This document shows positions 12,364 to 23,399 of a stretch of 64,000 bases of DNA, piece after piece. This DNA comes from Cryptomeria japonica. Taxonomy: Eukaryota; Streptophyta; Pinopsida; Cupressales; Cupressaceae. The stretch covers positions 142,198,849 to 142,262,848 of the forward strand of contig NC_081410.1 in assembly GCF_030272615.1 (NCBI RefSeq), read 5' to 3'. The translations under genes were made by a program, and so were the position numbers. The notes under the pieces were generated by a model. The model was given only the letters and a program-made list of their open reading frames with translations, searched no databases and was not told the origin of the DNA. Each line of letters opens with the position of its first letter. Within the stretch, counting starts at the first letter, position 1.

Positions 12364-13411
12364 ATATCATAAAGACCAATCATAGCAACCCAGCAAAGGC
12401 TTGATAGGTATATGCACAAAAATCTTTCATGATTCTTTGAGCAACCACATCAATCGCATCTTGAGGAATCAATATCAGCAGAGACGGTTTTTATTGGTAA
12501 GATTAACATTTTTTTTTTTTTTATTTGAATTATTTTTAGTTCAATTGAGAGTTATACTTGATTTAGAATAAAGAGTTTAATATTGTTTTAATCTCATTGT
12601 ATTTTGTTATAAATTTTGTATATACACATACAACCATATGTTCTCTAAGTTGCGAATAACAAAAAATATTATACAAGTGTGCATAACGATTGTCAATATG
12701 TAATGATAGCATTTAAAATGCACTGACAACTTATGTAGTTTAGTTTATTTATTTTAGCTCTATGATGTAGTAATTAATTTATCTAACAAATTTCTTTGAT
12801 AGGTAATCGGGTGAAAGAACTATGTAATCTATGAGATAGTTTTAGTCTTTTAGAATGTGAATGCCAAAGACTAATGCCTAGAAGTCACTACCTAATAGGA
12901 GCAAAGAAGTCAAGCAACTTTAATTGGGATGCTAAAAGGAAGTAGATAAATTTCCTCTAGAACCATTAAATAGATTGTAAATCTCCCCCTAATTTCATAA
13001 TCAAACTGCCATATGAAAACGGCATGCTCTCCATTTTCCAGCTGCGAAAGAGGCAAAGCTTGCCTTCTCATCTCAAGGAAATTAATATTATTTGTCAAAA
13101 TGTAATTGATGTGGTTTCCCTCTGACGTAGCCAAGAGGTAATTTAAGGCTCTCCAGTTTTTCCTCAAACAGTTTGGGTGGATTATAAGGACTTCAATATA
13201 AGAAGAAAATGTCAATCATAATGGCAAGCTTAATCCAAGGATAGAGAGGAAAAATCTAAATTGTCTAAATATACTTTTTGAGACTACATGCATAAAATAA
13301 AGTAACTTGAAGTTCAATCCCTAGTTTCATGCATTTCTTAATATATTATTTTCTGTGTCTTGAAAATAAAAACTTTAAAGAAATCAAAAATGTCTTGCAA
13401 TAACATCTCAC
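12364..13411. other. non-coding sequence left of the reductase exon
   Basis: Contains a T run at about 12510-12522 and a minus-strand open frame (12910-13215) that matches nothing I know. If the reductase exons belong to a live gene transcribed leftward, this would be intron or 3' region; I could not find a following exon here. Confidence 0.35.
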
Positions 13412-13557
13412 CGTTTCTTCTGCACAATATAAATTCGTCCCTATGATACCTGTAGGACCTCTCTTCAGCCATCCAACAACATATAATCCATTTATGTAGG
13501 AGGCATTATCTGTTTTGCTTGGCATCAAGACACGGCCTTTAGAATTGGGTACAATGC
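13412..13557 (-). CDS. exon of mitochondrial-type ferredoxin/adrenodoxin reductase
   Basis: The minus strand encodes GIVPNSKGRVL, then NGLYVVGWLKRGPTGIIGTN and LYCAEET, the C-terminal signature of the NADPH:adrenodoxin oxidoreductase family (an FAD enzyme passing electrons from NADPH to ferredoxin in mitochondria). GWxKRGPTGxxGTN is the conserved FAD/NADPH-binding segment near the end of the protein. The exon has a good acceptor (TTTGGCAG before GCATTG) and donor (ACG, then GTGAGA), no stops, and length 146. It is a single exon of a roughly 480-residue protein; other exons would lie in long introns or be missing. Whether it is a live gene or a captured fragment cannot be told here. Confidence 0.75.
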
Positions 13558-13668
13558 CTGCCAAATAAAGTTATATTGGGTTAAAAACTTGAGCCAAAAC
13601 ACTTCCATGTAGAATGTAAGCTCTATGCAAAATTAGAATTGAAGGTACTTGATATTGATAATACTCAC

Positions 13669-13711
13669 CTCCATCTTCAGGACAAAGTAAAGGTTCTAGT
13701 TGATACTTTTC
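13669..13711 (-). CDS. possible preceding small exon of the same reductase
   Basis: A 43-base segment ends GATGGAG before a strong donor GTGAGTATT and, joined to the next exon, keeps phase to give PEDGGIVPN. Its translation YQLEPLLCPEDGG loosely resembles the ...S.P..GLPFD...GIVPN region that precedes this exon in the family. The acceptor (TTTTAAAG) is weak. Supported mainly by donor quality and phase. Confidence 0.35.
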
Positions 13712-16380
13712 CTTTAAAATTAAATTTGAGAACAATGTTAAAAAGAGAGATCCCATCTAAATAAGAACAAACTTAATAATGTACTTTTAGGAAAAACTAG
13801 GCTTGAAATACTCTCTCCAACCATAAGCTGAATAGAAATGTTGTTCAGGGATGATGTCACAAAGTTATTCAAAGCTGTGTTTTGTGGATTGAGACAATAA
13901 ATTCTCCAGCAAGCATCATCGATTCTCTCTCCTTACATAATCATTCCTCTAGAGGCTTTCAAGCAACACTATGCACTTGTCAAAGGGGATCACATCATAA
14001 ACAACTTGATCAGGAATATTGCTTCACAGTAGAGTATTTACGATGACTTAATTTCTCTAGTGTCAATGTTCTCTAGTGTCAATGTTGTGTCCTTATTCCA
14101 ACCTATTGGACAATGATTTGGATGGGGCAGTAGTTTCTAATCACCATCAAATTGCAGTCCAAGGAGAAACTATCTGTCAAAAGGAGATGAAATGTGCTGT
14201 CAAAATCAGTCAATCTGCTGTCTAAGTAGATAAATTGTAGTATGGATGAACAGTGAACAGTAACAGTAAGCGTGAGAGGTAGGTTACACCCCTGCAAAAA
14301 TTTCAAATGAAAAAGCATTTTTTTTTTTTCTGATTAAGGCCAACCCACTTTTTAGGTTCAAACATGGCCACCTTGTTCTGTCTTGTATAGTAGAAACTTT
14401 CATGTATTTATATCATTTCATTTTTGTCACCATTTCATTCATTCAATTTACAGCAGCCGTCCAGGACAGAAACAGAAAGAATGGCAGAAAAGAAAGACTT
14501 CAGCAGGCACCTAAGGTAGAATAACCATCTAGGTTGGGAAACAAAGAGATTCAATGCTGGCACAAGGTCATAATCCACACAAGTAGGGTTGTTCACCAGC
14601 AAAAGTTCTGCAAGTTGAGTGATTGAAAGCAGATGGCATAAATAACGATTTCCCATGATCTGGAAACAGTGGAAAGACAATGCAAATCACACAATAGACT
14701 AGAAAAATGATGGCAGGAATCATAAATGCTGAGGACTGGAAGTGTGATGTTGGAAGCATTGATTGCAGTCACAATGGAAGGTTCTTCTTAAAGAATGTCC
14801 AGTCACACAACACAGAGACACAGAAGAAACAAAAGCACTTCAATAAGAAATAACACAAAGAATGGAGGAACAATGATTTTTATTGATAAAAATGGCAGAA
14901 AGTTTAGATTACAAGGAATACATGCAAGCTCTTTACCATGAGGATCCAAAGCCTTAGGACCTAAAAGCCCCAACTATGTACAAGATTCTCGTATATATAC
15001 ACACTTAAAATTAAATTTGGCAACCAAATCCACCATCATTATTGTGGCTACTCTAACATTCAAACTTTCCAACTTTGCTGCTTGCATCGAATGTCTCAAA
15101 TCTATTGTCAGTCTAACTCCATCTAGGTGTAGTAAATTGATGCACAAAAGGCATGCATTCGACTAAACAGACCAAAAGATCCCTTAGCAAGCAACTTATT
15201 AACTTAGATGTGTTCAATTTAATTATCAACCAGGAAATCGTATCTTATTGGATGATGTTGGAACTGGATGTGCAGTTGAGGACTCTAAGTCGTTCTATCA
15301 ATTGTGCATAGGAAATCAAACTGAAGCAACATCCTTAACTGAAAATGTAATTATTCTACAAACAAACTTGACGATTTAACAATTGCTATGGGTAACTGCT
15401 ACTAATGATTCAACTGTACTATTAACTTTTTGCACACAATTATTTTAACAACTATAGGCAACATTAATCACATTAATCTGGAATCAAGGAATATAGCTCA
15501 ACAAATTAATCTAACATTAACAACAATCTAAACTACTAAGAGTATTACCGTCACCTCAAGTGGCACTTCTTGAATAGCTGCAATCCCATATTATCTGTAT
15601 TCAAATTTCAACTCAAAGCTCCATTGATTGAATCCATTCTTATTGTAATTCAAAAAGAGTACATAAACTGATAACAGACTATTCATTCCACAAAGGTAAT
15701 GACAACAGAATCTATTCACTAACTATCGACTCTAACAGGATCTAGCATATATATTGGATCTTGAGAGTCTCATTAAAACTAGAATCAAAAGTAAACAAAT
15801 GTCAATCCTCCCAAAAACATAGGGAAAAGACTTATTCTATCCTAAACAACAATAGGAACCTAATTAGATCTTGAGAGTCTCATTAAAACTAGAATCAAAA
15901 GTACAACAAATGTCAATCCTCCCAAAAATATAGGGAAAAGACTTATTCTATCCTAAACAACAATAGGAACCTAATTATGAAAAGGTGCGAGTGTCACAAT
16001 TCTCTTAGAACTCTGCATTATTAAGAAAGCAATTATAACAGAAAATGTCTAGAAATAAGGCATAGTAATTTATGAGCCATGTTCTACTGTTCCCACAAAT
16101 TTCTCCTTACTCCTATGATTGTATTTACTCCTAATAACAAAACTAGCAATGGTTGAAAGATTCATTAATGAACCAATCCCACATTCTTTGACCATTGCCT
16201 CCATTAGTTGAGTTAGTCTAAATGAATTGTAGGTGATCATCCTTCGGCTATGGGTTGACAGTTGTCCTTTGCTGCAAGAACGTTTTCTTTCAAAAGCATC
16301 TCATCCACATTAATCATCATATCTAACATAAAAATCCATAATATTCCATGAACATTCACAAAATCACACATTCATTTATC
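13712..16380. other. non-coding sequence between reductase exon and SINE
   Basis: No gene recognised on either strand. Holds a small direct repeat CTCTAGTGTCAATGTT (about 14056-14087) and the 110-bp duplication listed separately. Several short open frames here (for example 14435-14680) have no recognisable motif. It may be intron if the reductase gene is real. Confidence 0.35.
15757..15976. repeat. 110-bp tandem duplication
   Basis: Two head-to-tail copies start GATCTTGAGAGTCTCATTAA at 15757 and 15867 and end ...AGGAACCTAATTA. They differ by about two changes (an extra C near 15904 and A/T in AAAAAYATAGGG), so the duplication is recent compared with surrounding decay. Confidence 0.85.
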
Positions 16381-16396
16381 AATATAATATATACCA

Positions 16397-16724
16397 GTCC
16401 AGGCAATTGAGCTTAGCTGGTTAAAGCATTGAGTTCTCAATGTGGAGACCCAAGTTCAACTCCCATGAGGGACACCTTTGTGGAATTCTAAGTTGTGACT
16501 CTTGGTCTTCCATTGGTTGTATTTGTCACATTGTTTAAAGTGGATTTCTATGTGACCCTTGGTCTTCCAATTGTTGTTTCTAGTTTGGTGCTCGAAAGGA
16601 GCTAGTATTTGTAATAAGTTTGCTCGAAAGGAGCTGGTATTTGTAATAAGTTTGTAATGTGGATGCTCAAATGTGCAAAAAATGAGCTTTATTGTAATGT
16701 TGTTCTATGATACTTACTACAAAA
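16397..16724 (+). mobile_element. tRNA-derived SINE with perfect 16-bp TSD
   Basis: The 16 bases AATATAATATATACCA at 16381-16396 recur at 16725-16740. Between them lies a 328-bp element whose head has Pol III promoter boxes: box A TTAGCTGGTTAAAGCA (about 16413) and box B AAGTTCAACTCCC (about 16451), spaced as in tRNAs. The body contains a 31-base tandem duplication (GCTCGAAAGGAGCTAGTATT...). The end is CTACAAAA, a short A-rich tail. The intact TSD makes this a complete insertion. No protein is encoded; mobility would depend on a LINE. Confidence 0.85.
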
Positions 16725-16740
16725 AATATAATATATACCA

Positions 16741-17129
16741 TCCTTAGTGCTTAAATGCTAAGATAACTAAGAAAGTTGGGTAGTGTCTTAGAAGTATCAA
16801 GAATGTCATGGGAAATATAAAGTAAATGAGGACAATTCTAGGACTCACCACTACCAATGCAAGAAAATCTCATGGTTAAATGTAGATTGGATGGTCTTTG
16901 AAATGCACACTGACCGATCTGTCATGCAATCCAATCACCAGCTGCCATCACATCTTTCTACCATGTGTACATTGTGCCAACTATTCACAGCCCAAACCCA
17001 TGCAACAATCTCTTCAACACCATCCACACATGCACATGCACTATCTATTGTGTGTCATCACACAATCCAATATTTGTCACCCAGATTTGTGTGCAAAACT
17101 TCAATATTTGTAGGACTTAACTTCTACAC
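16741..17129. other. short region between SINE and chromovirus remnant
   Basis: No recognised gene; overlapping open frames at 16891-17133 are in low-complexity CA-rich sequence without family motifs. Its right part is probably the 3' end of the old chromovirus, downstream of pol on the minus strand. Confidence 0.35.
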
Positions 17130-17582
17130 CTAGGTGCTCTAAATCAAACACCTTGGGAAGAAATAAATGGACCATGAATTTTCGTTCATGCATGGTTCAA
17201 TTGGTCTGCCATTGCCTTAACCTACTTGGCAATTTCCAATACCCTTGGGCCTCAACCATATTTGCAACCTCAACTCTATAGTCCTTCCACTAGACCAAGT
17301 ATTCTTTATAATCCTTCCTACAAGTCTTTGACTTTTGTTTTCAACACCTGCTCGACTTCCTATAATGCATTTTTTGGCTACTATTGTCTCAATTTTTTTT
17401 GTTATTTGTGCCTCCACTCACATCTTCAAGTCGACTTTCAGTATAAGGTTACAACTTCACAACATTGAAGATAGCCAATATGCCAATCCCTTCATGTAAC
17501 TCTATCTCATATGCAGTCCTCTCAAATTTGTTTAAGACCTTACATGGTCCTATCTTCTCCAACTTCAACTTATTATAGGTTT
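17130..17582 (-). pseudogene. chromovirus Pol, C-terminal end with chromodomain (piece 2)
   Basis: The minus strand reads TYNKLKLEKIGPCKVLNKFE, TAYEIELHEGIGI, IFNVV, the post-integrase region of Ty3/gypsy Pol, followed after frame changes by YKEYLVQWKDYRVEVANMVE, a chromodomain-like segment (YLVKW...ED..W in intact relatives). Chromodomains at this position mark the chromovirus lineage and are thought to steer integration. The frame begins exactly where LTR element C ends (17583) and its N-terminal continuation is at 47861, 30 kb away. Several stops and frameshifts; long dead. Confidence 0.75.
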
Positions 17583-19238
17583 TGTTGATGTGTTTTTTAT
17601 GACACCTTACAACACAAAATAAAATACTGATTATCTTATCCTCTCTTGAACATAGACCTCTCGAATGCTAAGCTATGTGATCAAACAAGGTGACTCCAAT
17701 GTTTATACTATCAGGTCTTGACGTCTGGATAGTCTCAATGGTTGATGTGATTGCTGGTAATCCAAGGGGACTTATCTTGTACATGAATGCTTCAGTGCTG
17801 CTGGAACGTGGAAATTTTCTTGACTTAAACAATAAAAGACAAAAGAGATTGAGGGTTAGGGAATCTAATCTAATCCTAGGATCAATGATAACAATTGATC
17901 ATGCTTGGATGGACATATTCCTTAAACCGAGTTTTGCTTTGCCATCTCGCCAACAACTACACAAAGCGATGCAATCTTCCAAGGGAAATGAAAGGTTTTC
18001 ATATCATGAACATTCATCCAAATACCCAATACATTGGCGCAACTTGAATAAACATATCCACAATTGAACTTAGTGCATTTTAAAGTTCAAGCTAACTATG
18101 CACTATAATTGAAAATAACCCAACCACAAATAGTATGAACCAAGGAGCCATCTAAGATCATACATTAGTCCATCATAATCAATGAACTTCAACTAAAATT
18201 GAGAAGTAGAAAGAAACCATCCAACAAGCTGAAATAGCTCACAATGATCCACCATAACTTCAATGAAACAAGTATTTATTCCATCATGTCTTTGCAACAA
18301 TATCTTGCTTGCTCCTCCTACTCTATTCTACTTGTTTACTTCTACTACTAATCTACTGTCTAGCAACTATTTTCTATTAAGCTTTACAAATGAGAGAACT
18401 GAGCCTGATATGGAGGTCTCATTACATTTCAATGGCTCAGACTGATTCACAATCAACAGCAAAGATTACATAATGAAAACCCTAATTAGGGTTTGCTATA
18501 ATAACTCCTTTTCGGCCAATGAGAAAATTACAATGATTTGAAGATGTCAATTACATTGAATGTGAACAAATAGAAGATGAGGTTAGGTATCTCAAACTTT
18601 GTGTCTTCATGGGATCCATTAGGTTCATTGTATCTAGACACTTCGACTTGAGGTCCTTTGATTGGATGAATGATGACTGGGATGCCACCTCAGCTTGCCT
18701 TGTAGACTTGATTAACTTGCCTTGCTCCACTGAATCTTTCACCTTGAAGTCCTTCACCTTGGAGTACTAGCAATAATTCTTGGATTTCCAAAGAAAATTC
18801 AAGACTGTAAAATATCTTTCTAACTTCATTGCTATGTTTCGATCCTTGTTCTCCTCTAATGTTATTCCTTGTCCTTGACTCCACGAAGTTGAGACCTTCC
18901 ATGTTGCAATTGCAATGTTGTCCTTGCGATATGCTTGTGAAGTCCTTTTTTCAAATTGTACCTTCATATTCTCTCGAATTTGAACCTTGATTCCTCATAG
19001 CATTGTTTGAGTTTTTCCATATACTGAAGTCCTTCACTCCACACTCCATACACCACATTGCTTGCATCCAACCTGAAAAAGAGAGAAAAAATTTAAATCT
19101 TGATTATGAAAGAAACCTTAATTAAGCAAAATGCAAGATAATTCACAAAACTTGCTTCTTGACACCCCTCAAAAATCTGGAAATTTTCCTTCATATTAAA
19201 ATTTCAAAGAAAATTGATTAAAATCTGCAAATTTGACC

Positions 19239-19553
19239 TCAATTTTGATTGCCAAAACCTGAAACAATGTCATGAAAATCCTTATTTACAAGCGATGGGT
19301 GCTTTGATCTATGATCAGCCCTTCTCCCTCTCCTCTTGCAACGATTAATCTCATACAATTCACCTCTTAATGCCAAATTCCTTATGCTGGTTGTGGTTTT
19401 GAAAATCTTCTCCTTTTTTATGCGAAGTTGCTTTTGTCTCTTGGAGCGAACTTGAAAGATTTGATATGAATTTGGTTTTGAATGAGCACTTCCCTGCATT
19501 ATATATGTCTTGCTATCAATGATCGCACCCCTTCTCCTTCCTTGCAAACCCAA
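19239..19553 (-). CDS. short open frame inside LTR C, unknown
   Basis: A 104-codon basic frame (QVRSKRQKQLRIKKEKIF, SIRNLALRGELYEINRCKRR) lies in LTR C at the place where A and B carry their long U3 frame, and in the same sense. A second set of short frames (18551-18902) follows after a possible splice acceptor CTTTTTCAG near 19078. I do not recognise it. It may be the remains of a different U3-encoded protein or chance. Confidence 0.3.
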   Translation of the reverse strand: MGLQGRRRGAIIDSKTYIMQGSAHSKPNSYQIFQVRSKRQKQLRIKKEKIFKTTTSIRNLALRGELYEINRCKRRGRRADHRSKHPSLVNKDFHDIVSGFGNQN

Positions 19554-19689
19554 CTTGCCTCTAGAAAGGTTTAATTGAAATTCAAATTTATTTGCAATTA
19601 ATGATTAAGTCGGCATTTTCACCTTTCATGCGATTTTGCCATCAAATAATAATTCATCAATGCATAGCGCTTAGGGTTTTTTAATTGCA

Positions 19690-20558
19690 ATTTCAAGGTG
19701 GAAATTCGATAGGTATAGGGACAAGTTAATCCCTATTTTGAATTTGCTCAATCCATGTTTGGAATTCAATAGGAACCTATCCCATGAACTTCACTTGTGA
19801 TTACCTCATTCCACTAAATGCAATAGTGGAAAATCGATCTGCATAAGGACACTTTAGTCCTTATAAAATTTACTTACCTTAACAAGATTTGTCTTTGAAT
19901 GGAAATCTGATCTAGATAGGGACGATTTAGTCCTTATGAAAAGTTGATCTGTCCCTATGAATTTGTTCAAATTTTTGCAATCTTAACCATGAATGGAAAA
20001 TCGATTGGTATAGGAACAGATCAATCCTTATGAAATTCGTTTGGTCCCTAACAAATTTTCACATAGTGGATATTTGATAGGGATAGGGACAATTTTGTCC
20101 TTACTTTTTGCTCAATGCTTGCTAGGTACATTGTCTGATGGAGATTTGCGATGTATAGGGACTGACTGATCCTCATTTTGTCCCTATTTTTGTCCTTAAT
20201 TTTGACGTAACCCCCCAATAGGTAAGTCGACTTTTAGGCTTGGAGTTGGAAAATTGACGTGTATAGGGACAATTTGATCTTTATTTTTGTCCCAACATTT
20301 GATGTAACACCCTTTAGGTATATTGATCTTTGTGGGGAGGGTGGAAAATCGACCCTTGTAGGGACAAAATGATCCCTATTTTTGCTCTTAAACTTGTTTC
20401 AAAATTCTTTCATCTTCCACTTGGATTGGAAATTGAATTTCCATAGGGACAAAACTAATCTTTATGAATTTCCTTCGTTCAAATTTGCATTTCTTGTTCA
20501 TCCCCAAGGTGGGAAATTCGATTTCCATAGGGACTAAATGGATTTTCAACATCAATGT
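19690..20558 (-). repeat. diverged tandem repeats in LTR C
   Basis: Units of about 70-110 bases repeat the phrase GGAAAnTCGATnTGnATAGG followed by GACAnnTTnnTCCTTAT, at least eight times, with considerable drift. The array is interrupted by element E and continues at 47392-47600. It occupies the same relative place as the 118-bp array of element A, the upstream part of U3. Confidence 0.6.
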
Positions 20559-23055
20559 TGTGATGTCCCCAAACAAGACCTCATTAACTATTGTATTGTT
20601 AACTTGAGAAAGCTCCTTGTAAGGAGCAATGAACGGACCTATGACAATAAATTACATGTAATTTGATATATGATAGCAAGATGATGTAATGACAATGAAG
20701 AAGAGAAAGTGATTATGTATCAAAGTATTAAGAGAACTCAATAATAAATCGAATAAAAAAGGCAAACAATCAATGGAAGCAGTCAAAGCAAAGGATGTGA
20801 TGGAAGACTCATATAAATAAGTCAACGTATGTCATCCACAAATCTGATCAAAGCAACAAACATGAGATCAGCCATAGTATCAATTTATAAGATAGCCAAG
20901 CAACGTCCATAGTATCAACCAAAAGCAGCCAACTACCAAGGCCTGTGTATGGAGCAGTATATTAGAAATCCGATACAACCAACTCAAGCTGACTTTCATC
21001 TAGCCATAATCGTGAGCAGAAATCCTAATATAATGGTGACTGCAATTTACACAAAAAGTATAGGTTCATATTAAGGGAACATGTTAAGAAGAGATTTAAT
21101 TAGAAGTATACACTGCTTGGACGTGTTAAAAGATAGTCTATACTTATAGTGATTAGGAAAAAAAAGGCAAATGATGCAATCAAAATAATATGACTAATGT
21201 AAAGTTTGAAAACAAAGGAATTAATAAATACAAGGGTGTGTCTCTTCACTTTAAGAGGCATGATCGTTAGAAATAGAAGATATATATAAGGGATCATTTT
21301 TGGAGAATCAAGGAAAAAATATAGTGCATACACCAGGAGAATAAGAAGATAGTTGAGAAGAGATTGACATTCTTTGGAGCAGCCCTTGGAATCAGAATAT
21401 GTAGATCATGATAGACAGCAATTAAGAGGTAAATAATCAGCAGTGCAAGTTCTATTTTGTGATTGGCCAATCTATAACCAAATCAGGTGAAGAATGGTGA
21501 AGCAAGCATATCCTAAGCAGCGATTGAGGTTAACAGTGATTAATGAAGACGATACATCAGTCTAAGAAGCAATTTAAATTAGCAATAATTGATGATGTAT
21601 CAGTTTGTTATAAACAACGATAAACTACCAACAATTACACAGAATTGTTTTAGACAATAACTAGTTACCAAAGAGTGCAATTTTGATTGAGAAAATACTC
21701 TTCTAAAGATGCATTAGTTGCCTTGCAAAAAGGTACGATTAAGGGATGCATTTGATTAAATATTCTTCAAGAGATACGATTGGTATATTAGCAATCTGTT
21801 CAAAGAGTAAGCAAACATAATTAAAATGTTAGTGCTATAAAGCAGCGATTAGTTTATAGAAAGACATGTCTCTTAAAAGATAAAGGTATTTATAGAGATT
21901 GGAAATGAAGATGACGGGTGTTGGTAAGGAAGAAGATAAGATAGAGATACACACCAAGTTGAGAGCAGGCATTGAATAAGATATATTTCTGATATAGAGC
22001 AGACATAGGGCAGATAATTATGAAGAGTGCTTCAGACTTGTATTGCAGAACATATAAAAGGAATGAGTGCAGAGTATGTGTAAGAAATATGCAGATTTGA
22101 TAAGGAATACATGCAGATCTGATTTAGAACAGAAGTGCAGATCCGATTTAAATAAGAAGTGCAGATCTGATAGTGAAAGGTTGTATCCCTTTCAAAGAGC
22201 AGAAATAATGAAGAGTTGCACTCTTTCAAAGGGTGCTAATGGTAAAAGGGTATTGTTGATGGCAAAAATTGTACTTCTACTCTTTCAATAAACACGGAAT
22301 AGAATTTTGATATAATCTCATTCTCTCTTGCATAAGGAAGCTTCTAATGCTACTAAGAGAATCACAGGAAGGCGACCTCAAGGTTTAAACTGTCAGTTCT
22401 TGACTGTAGGCTAACTCAATGGTTCATGTGCTTTACTGGTAAACACAAAGGGACTTGCGTTTGTGGGTAGGATAGGCTTCAAAGGTTCTATAGGACGTCC
22501 CTAAGACTCTACAAGTCTTATTCTCATCAGATTTACATTAAGCATGATGTTGTTTGGCAGAAGTTGACTTCAAATTTATATTAAAAAAAGGGAAAAGGAG
22601 AGACTAAACTACTCTAACTAAAACAGCATATAGACAAAAACTTTAAATTACCATGTTCTGCTTTGCCAGTTAGACACAACTAGGCAAAACTGGTGCAATC
22701 TTCAAGGGATGATCAGATTTTCGAACTATTAAACACAAGTGCTAAATCCAAAACATACATTCATACAAGCATTTAACAGTCAAACTAAACTCATAGAAAT
22801 GTTCAGACAAACCATACAGGGGGATTACCAGTCAGTTAATCCTTAATTGTATGAACATAAAATTTCCATCAAATATCTACCCAAACAAACTATATGTAAA
22901 TAAAATGCATAGCAGAAATTTAAATATTGAAGAAGGGAACCATGCACTCACAAGAAACGGATACAACTTGAAATTCCATTAATCCTGTAAATATTTCGGC
23001 AGAGTTTCAACAACAATTATTGACTTTTTACAAAAATAAGGGAAAACCAGTCCCC

Positions 23056-23067
23056 TTTATATAGAGT
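23056..23067 (-). promoter_or_regulatory. TATA box of LTR B
   Basis: Read on the minus strand, CTATATAAAGGGGACTGG lies about 800 bases before the end of LTR B, downstream of the coding remnant. The same relation is seen in LTR A (36467-36476). This is where a U3/R boundary would be expected. Confidence 0.6.
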
Positions 23068-23399
23068 TTCAAAACCTAGATGAATGGTCAAGATTAAACT
23101 AAACAAGTGGCCCAGATTCATCCATACAACATGACTACCCATGCCTATTTAATATGGAGCATACCTTTCAACTAACTCAAAAACTACCAACCATAAAACT
23201 GCCCCCCCCAAAGATCATTGCACGGAGATCAAAAACTGAAACAAAACTTTGGTAGTTGGGGAGAAATAACTAATTTTGGGGATTGCACTTTTTGTCATCC
23301 CAAAGTAGATATTTTCCCCTTTTACAATAAAAATTCACTTTCACCTTCTAAGAATCGTTTCCATATATCTCAGCCTACAGCTCACTCTGCCCGAACATA

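Noticed and set aside
16397-16480. A functional tRNA gene
   Set aside because: Box A and B are present but the acceptor arms do not pair and the unit continues as a 328-bp SINE with its own TSD.
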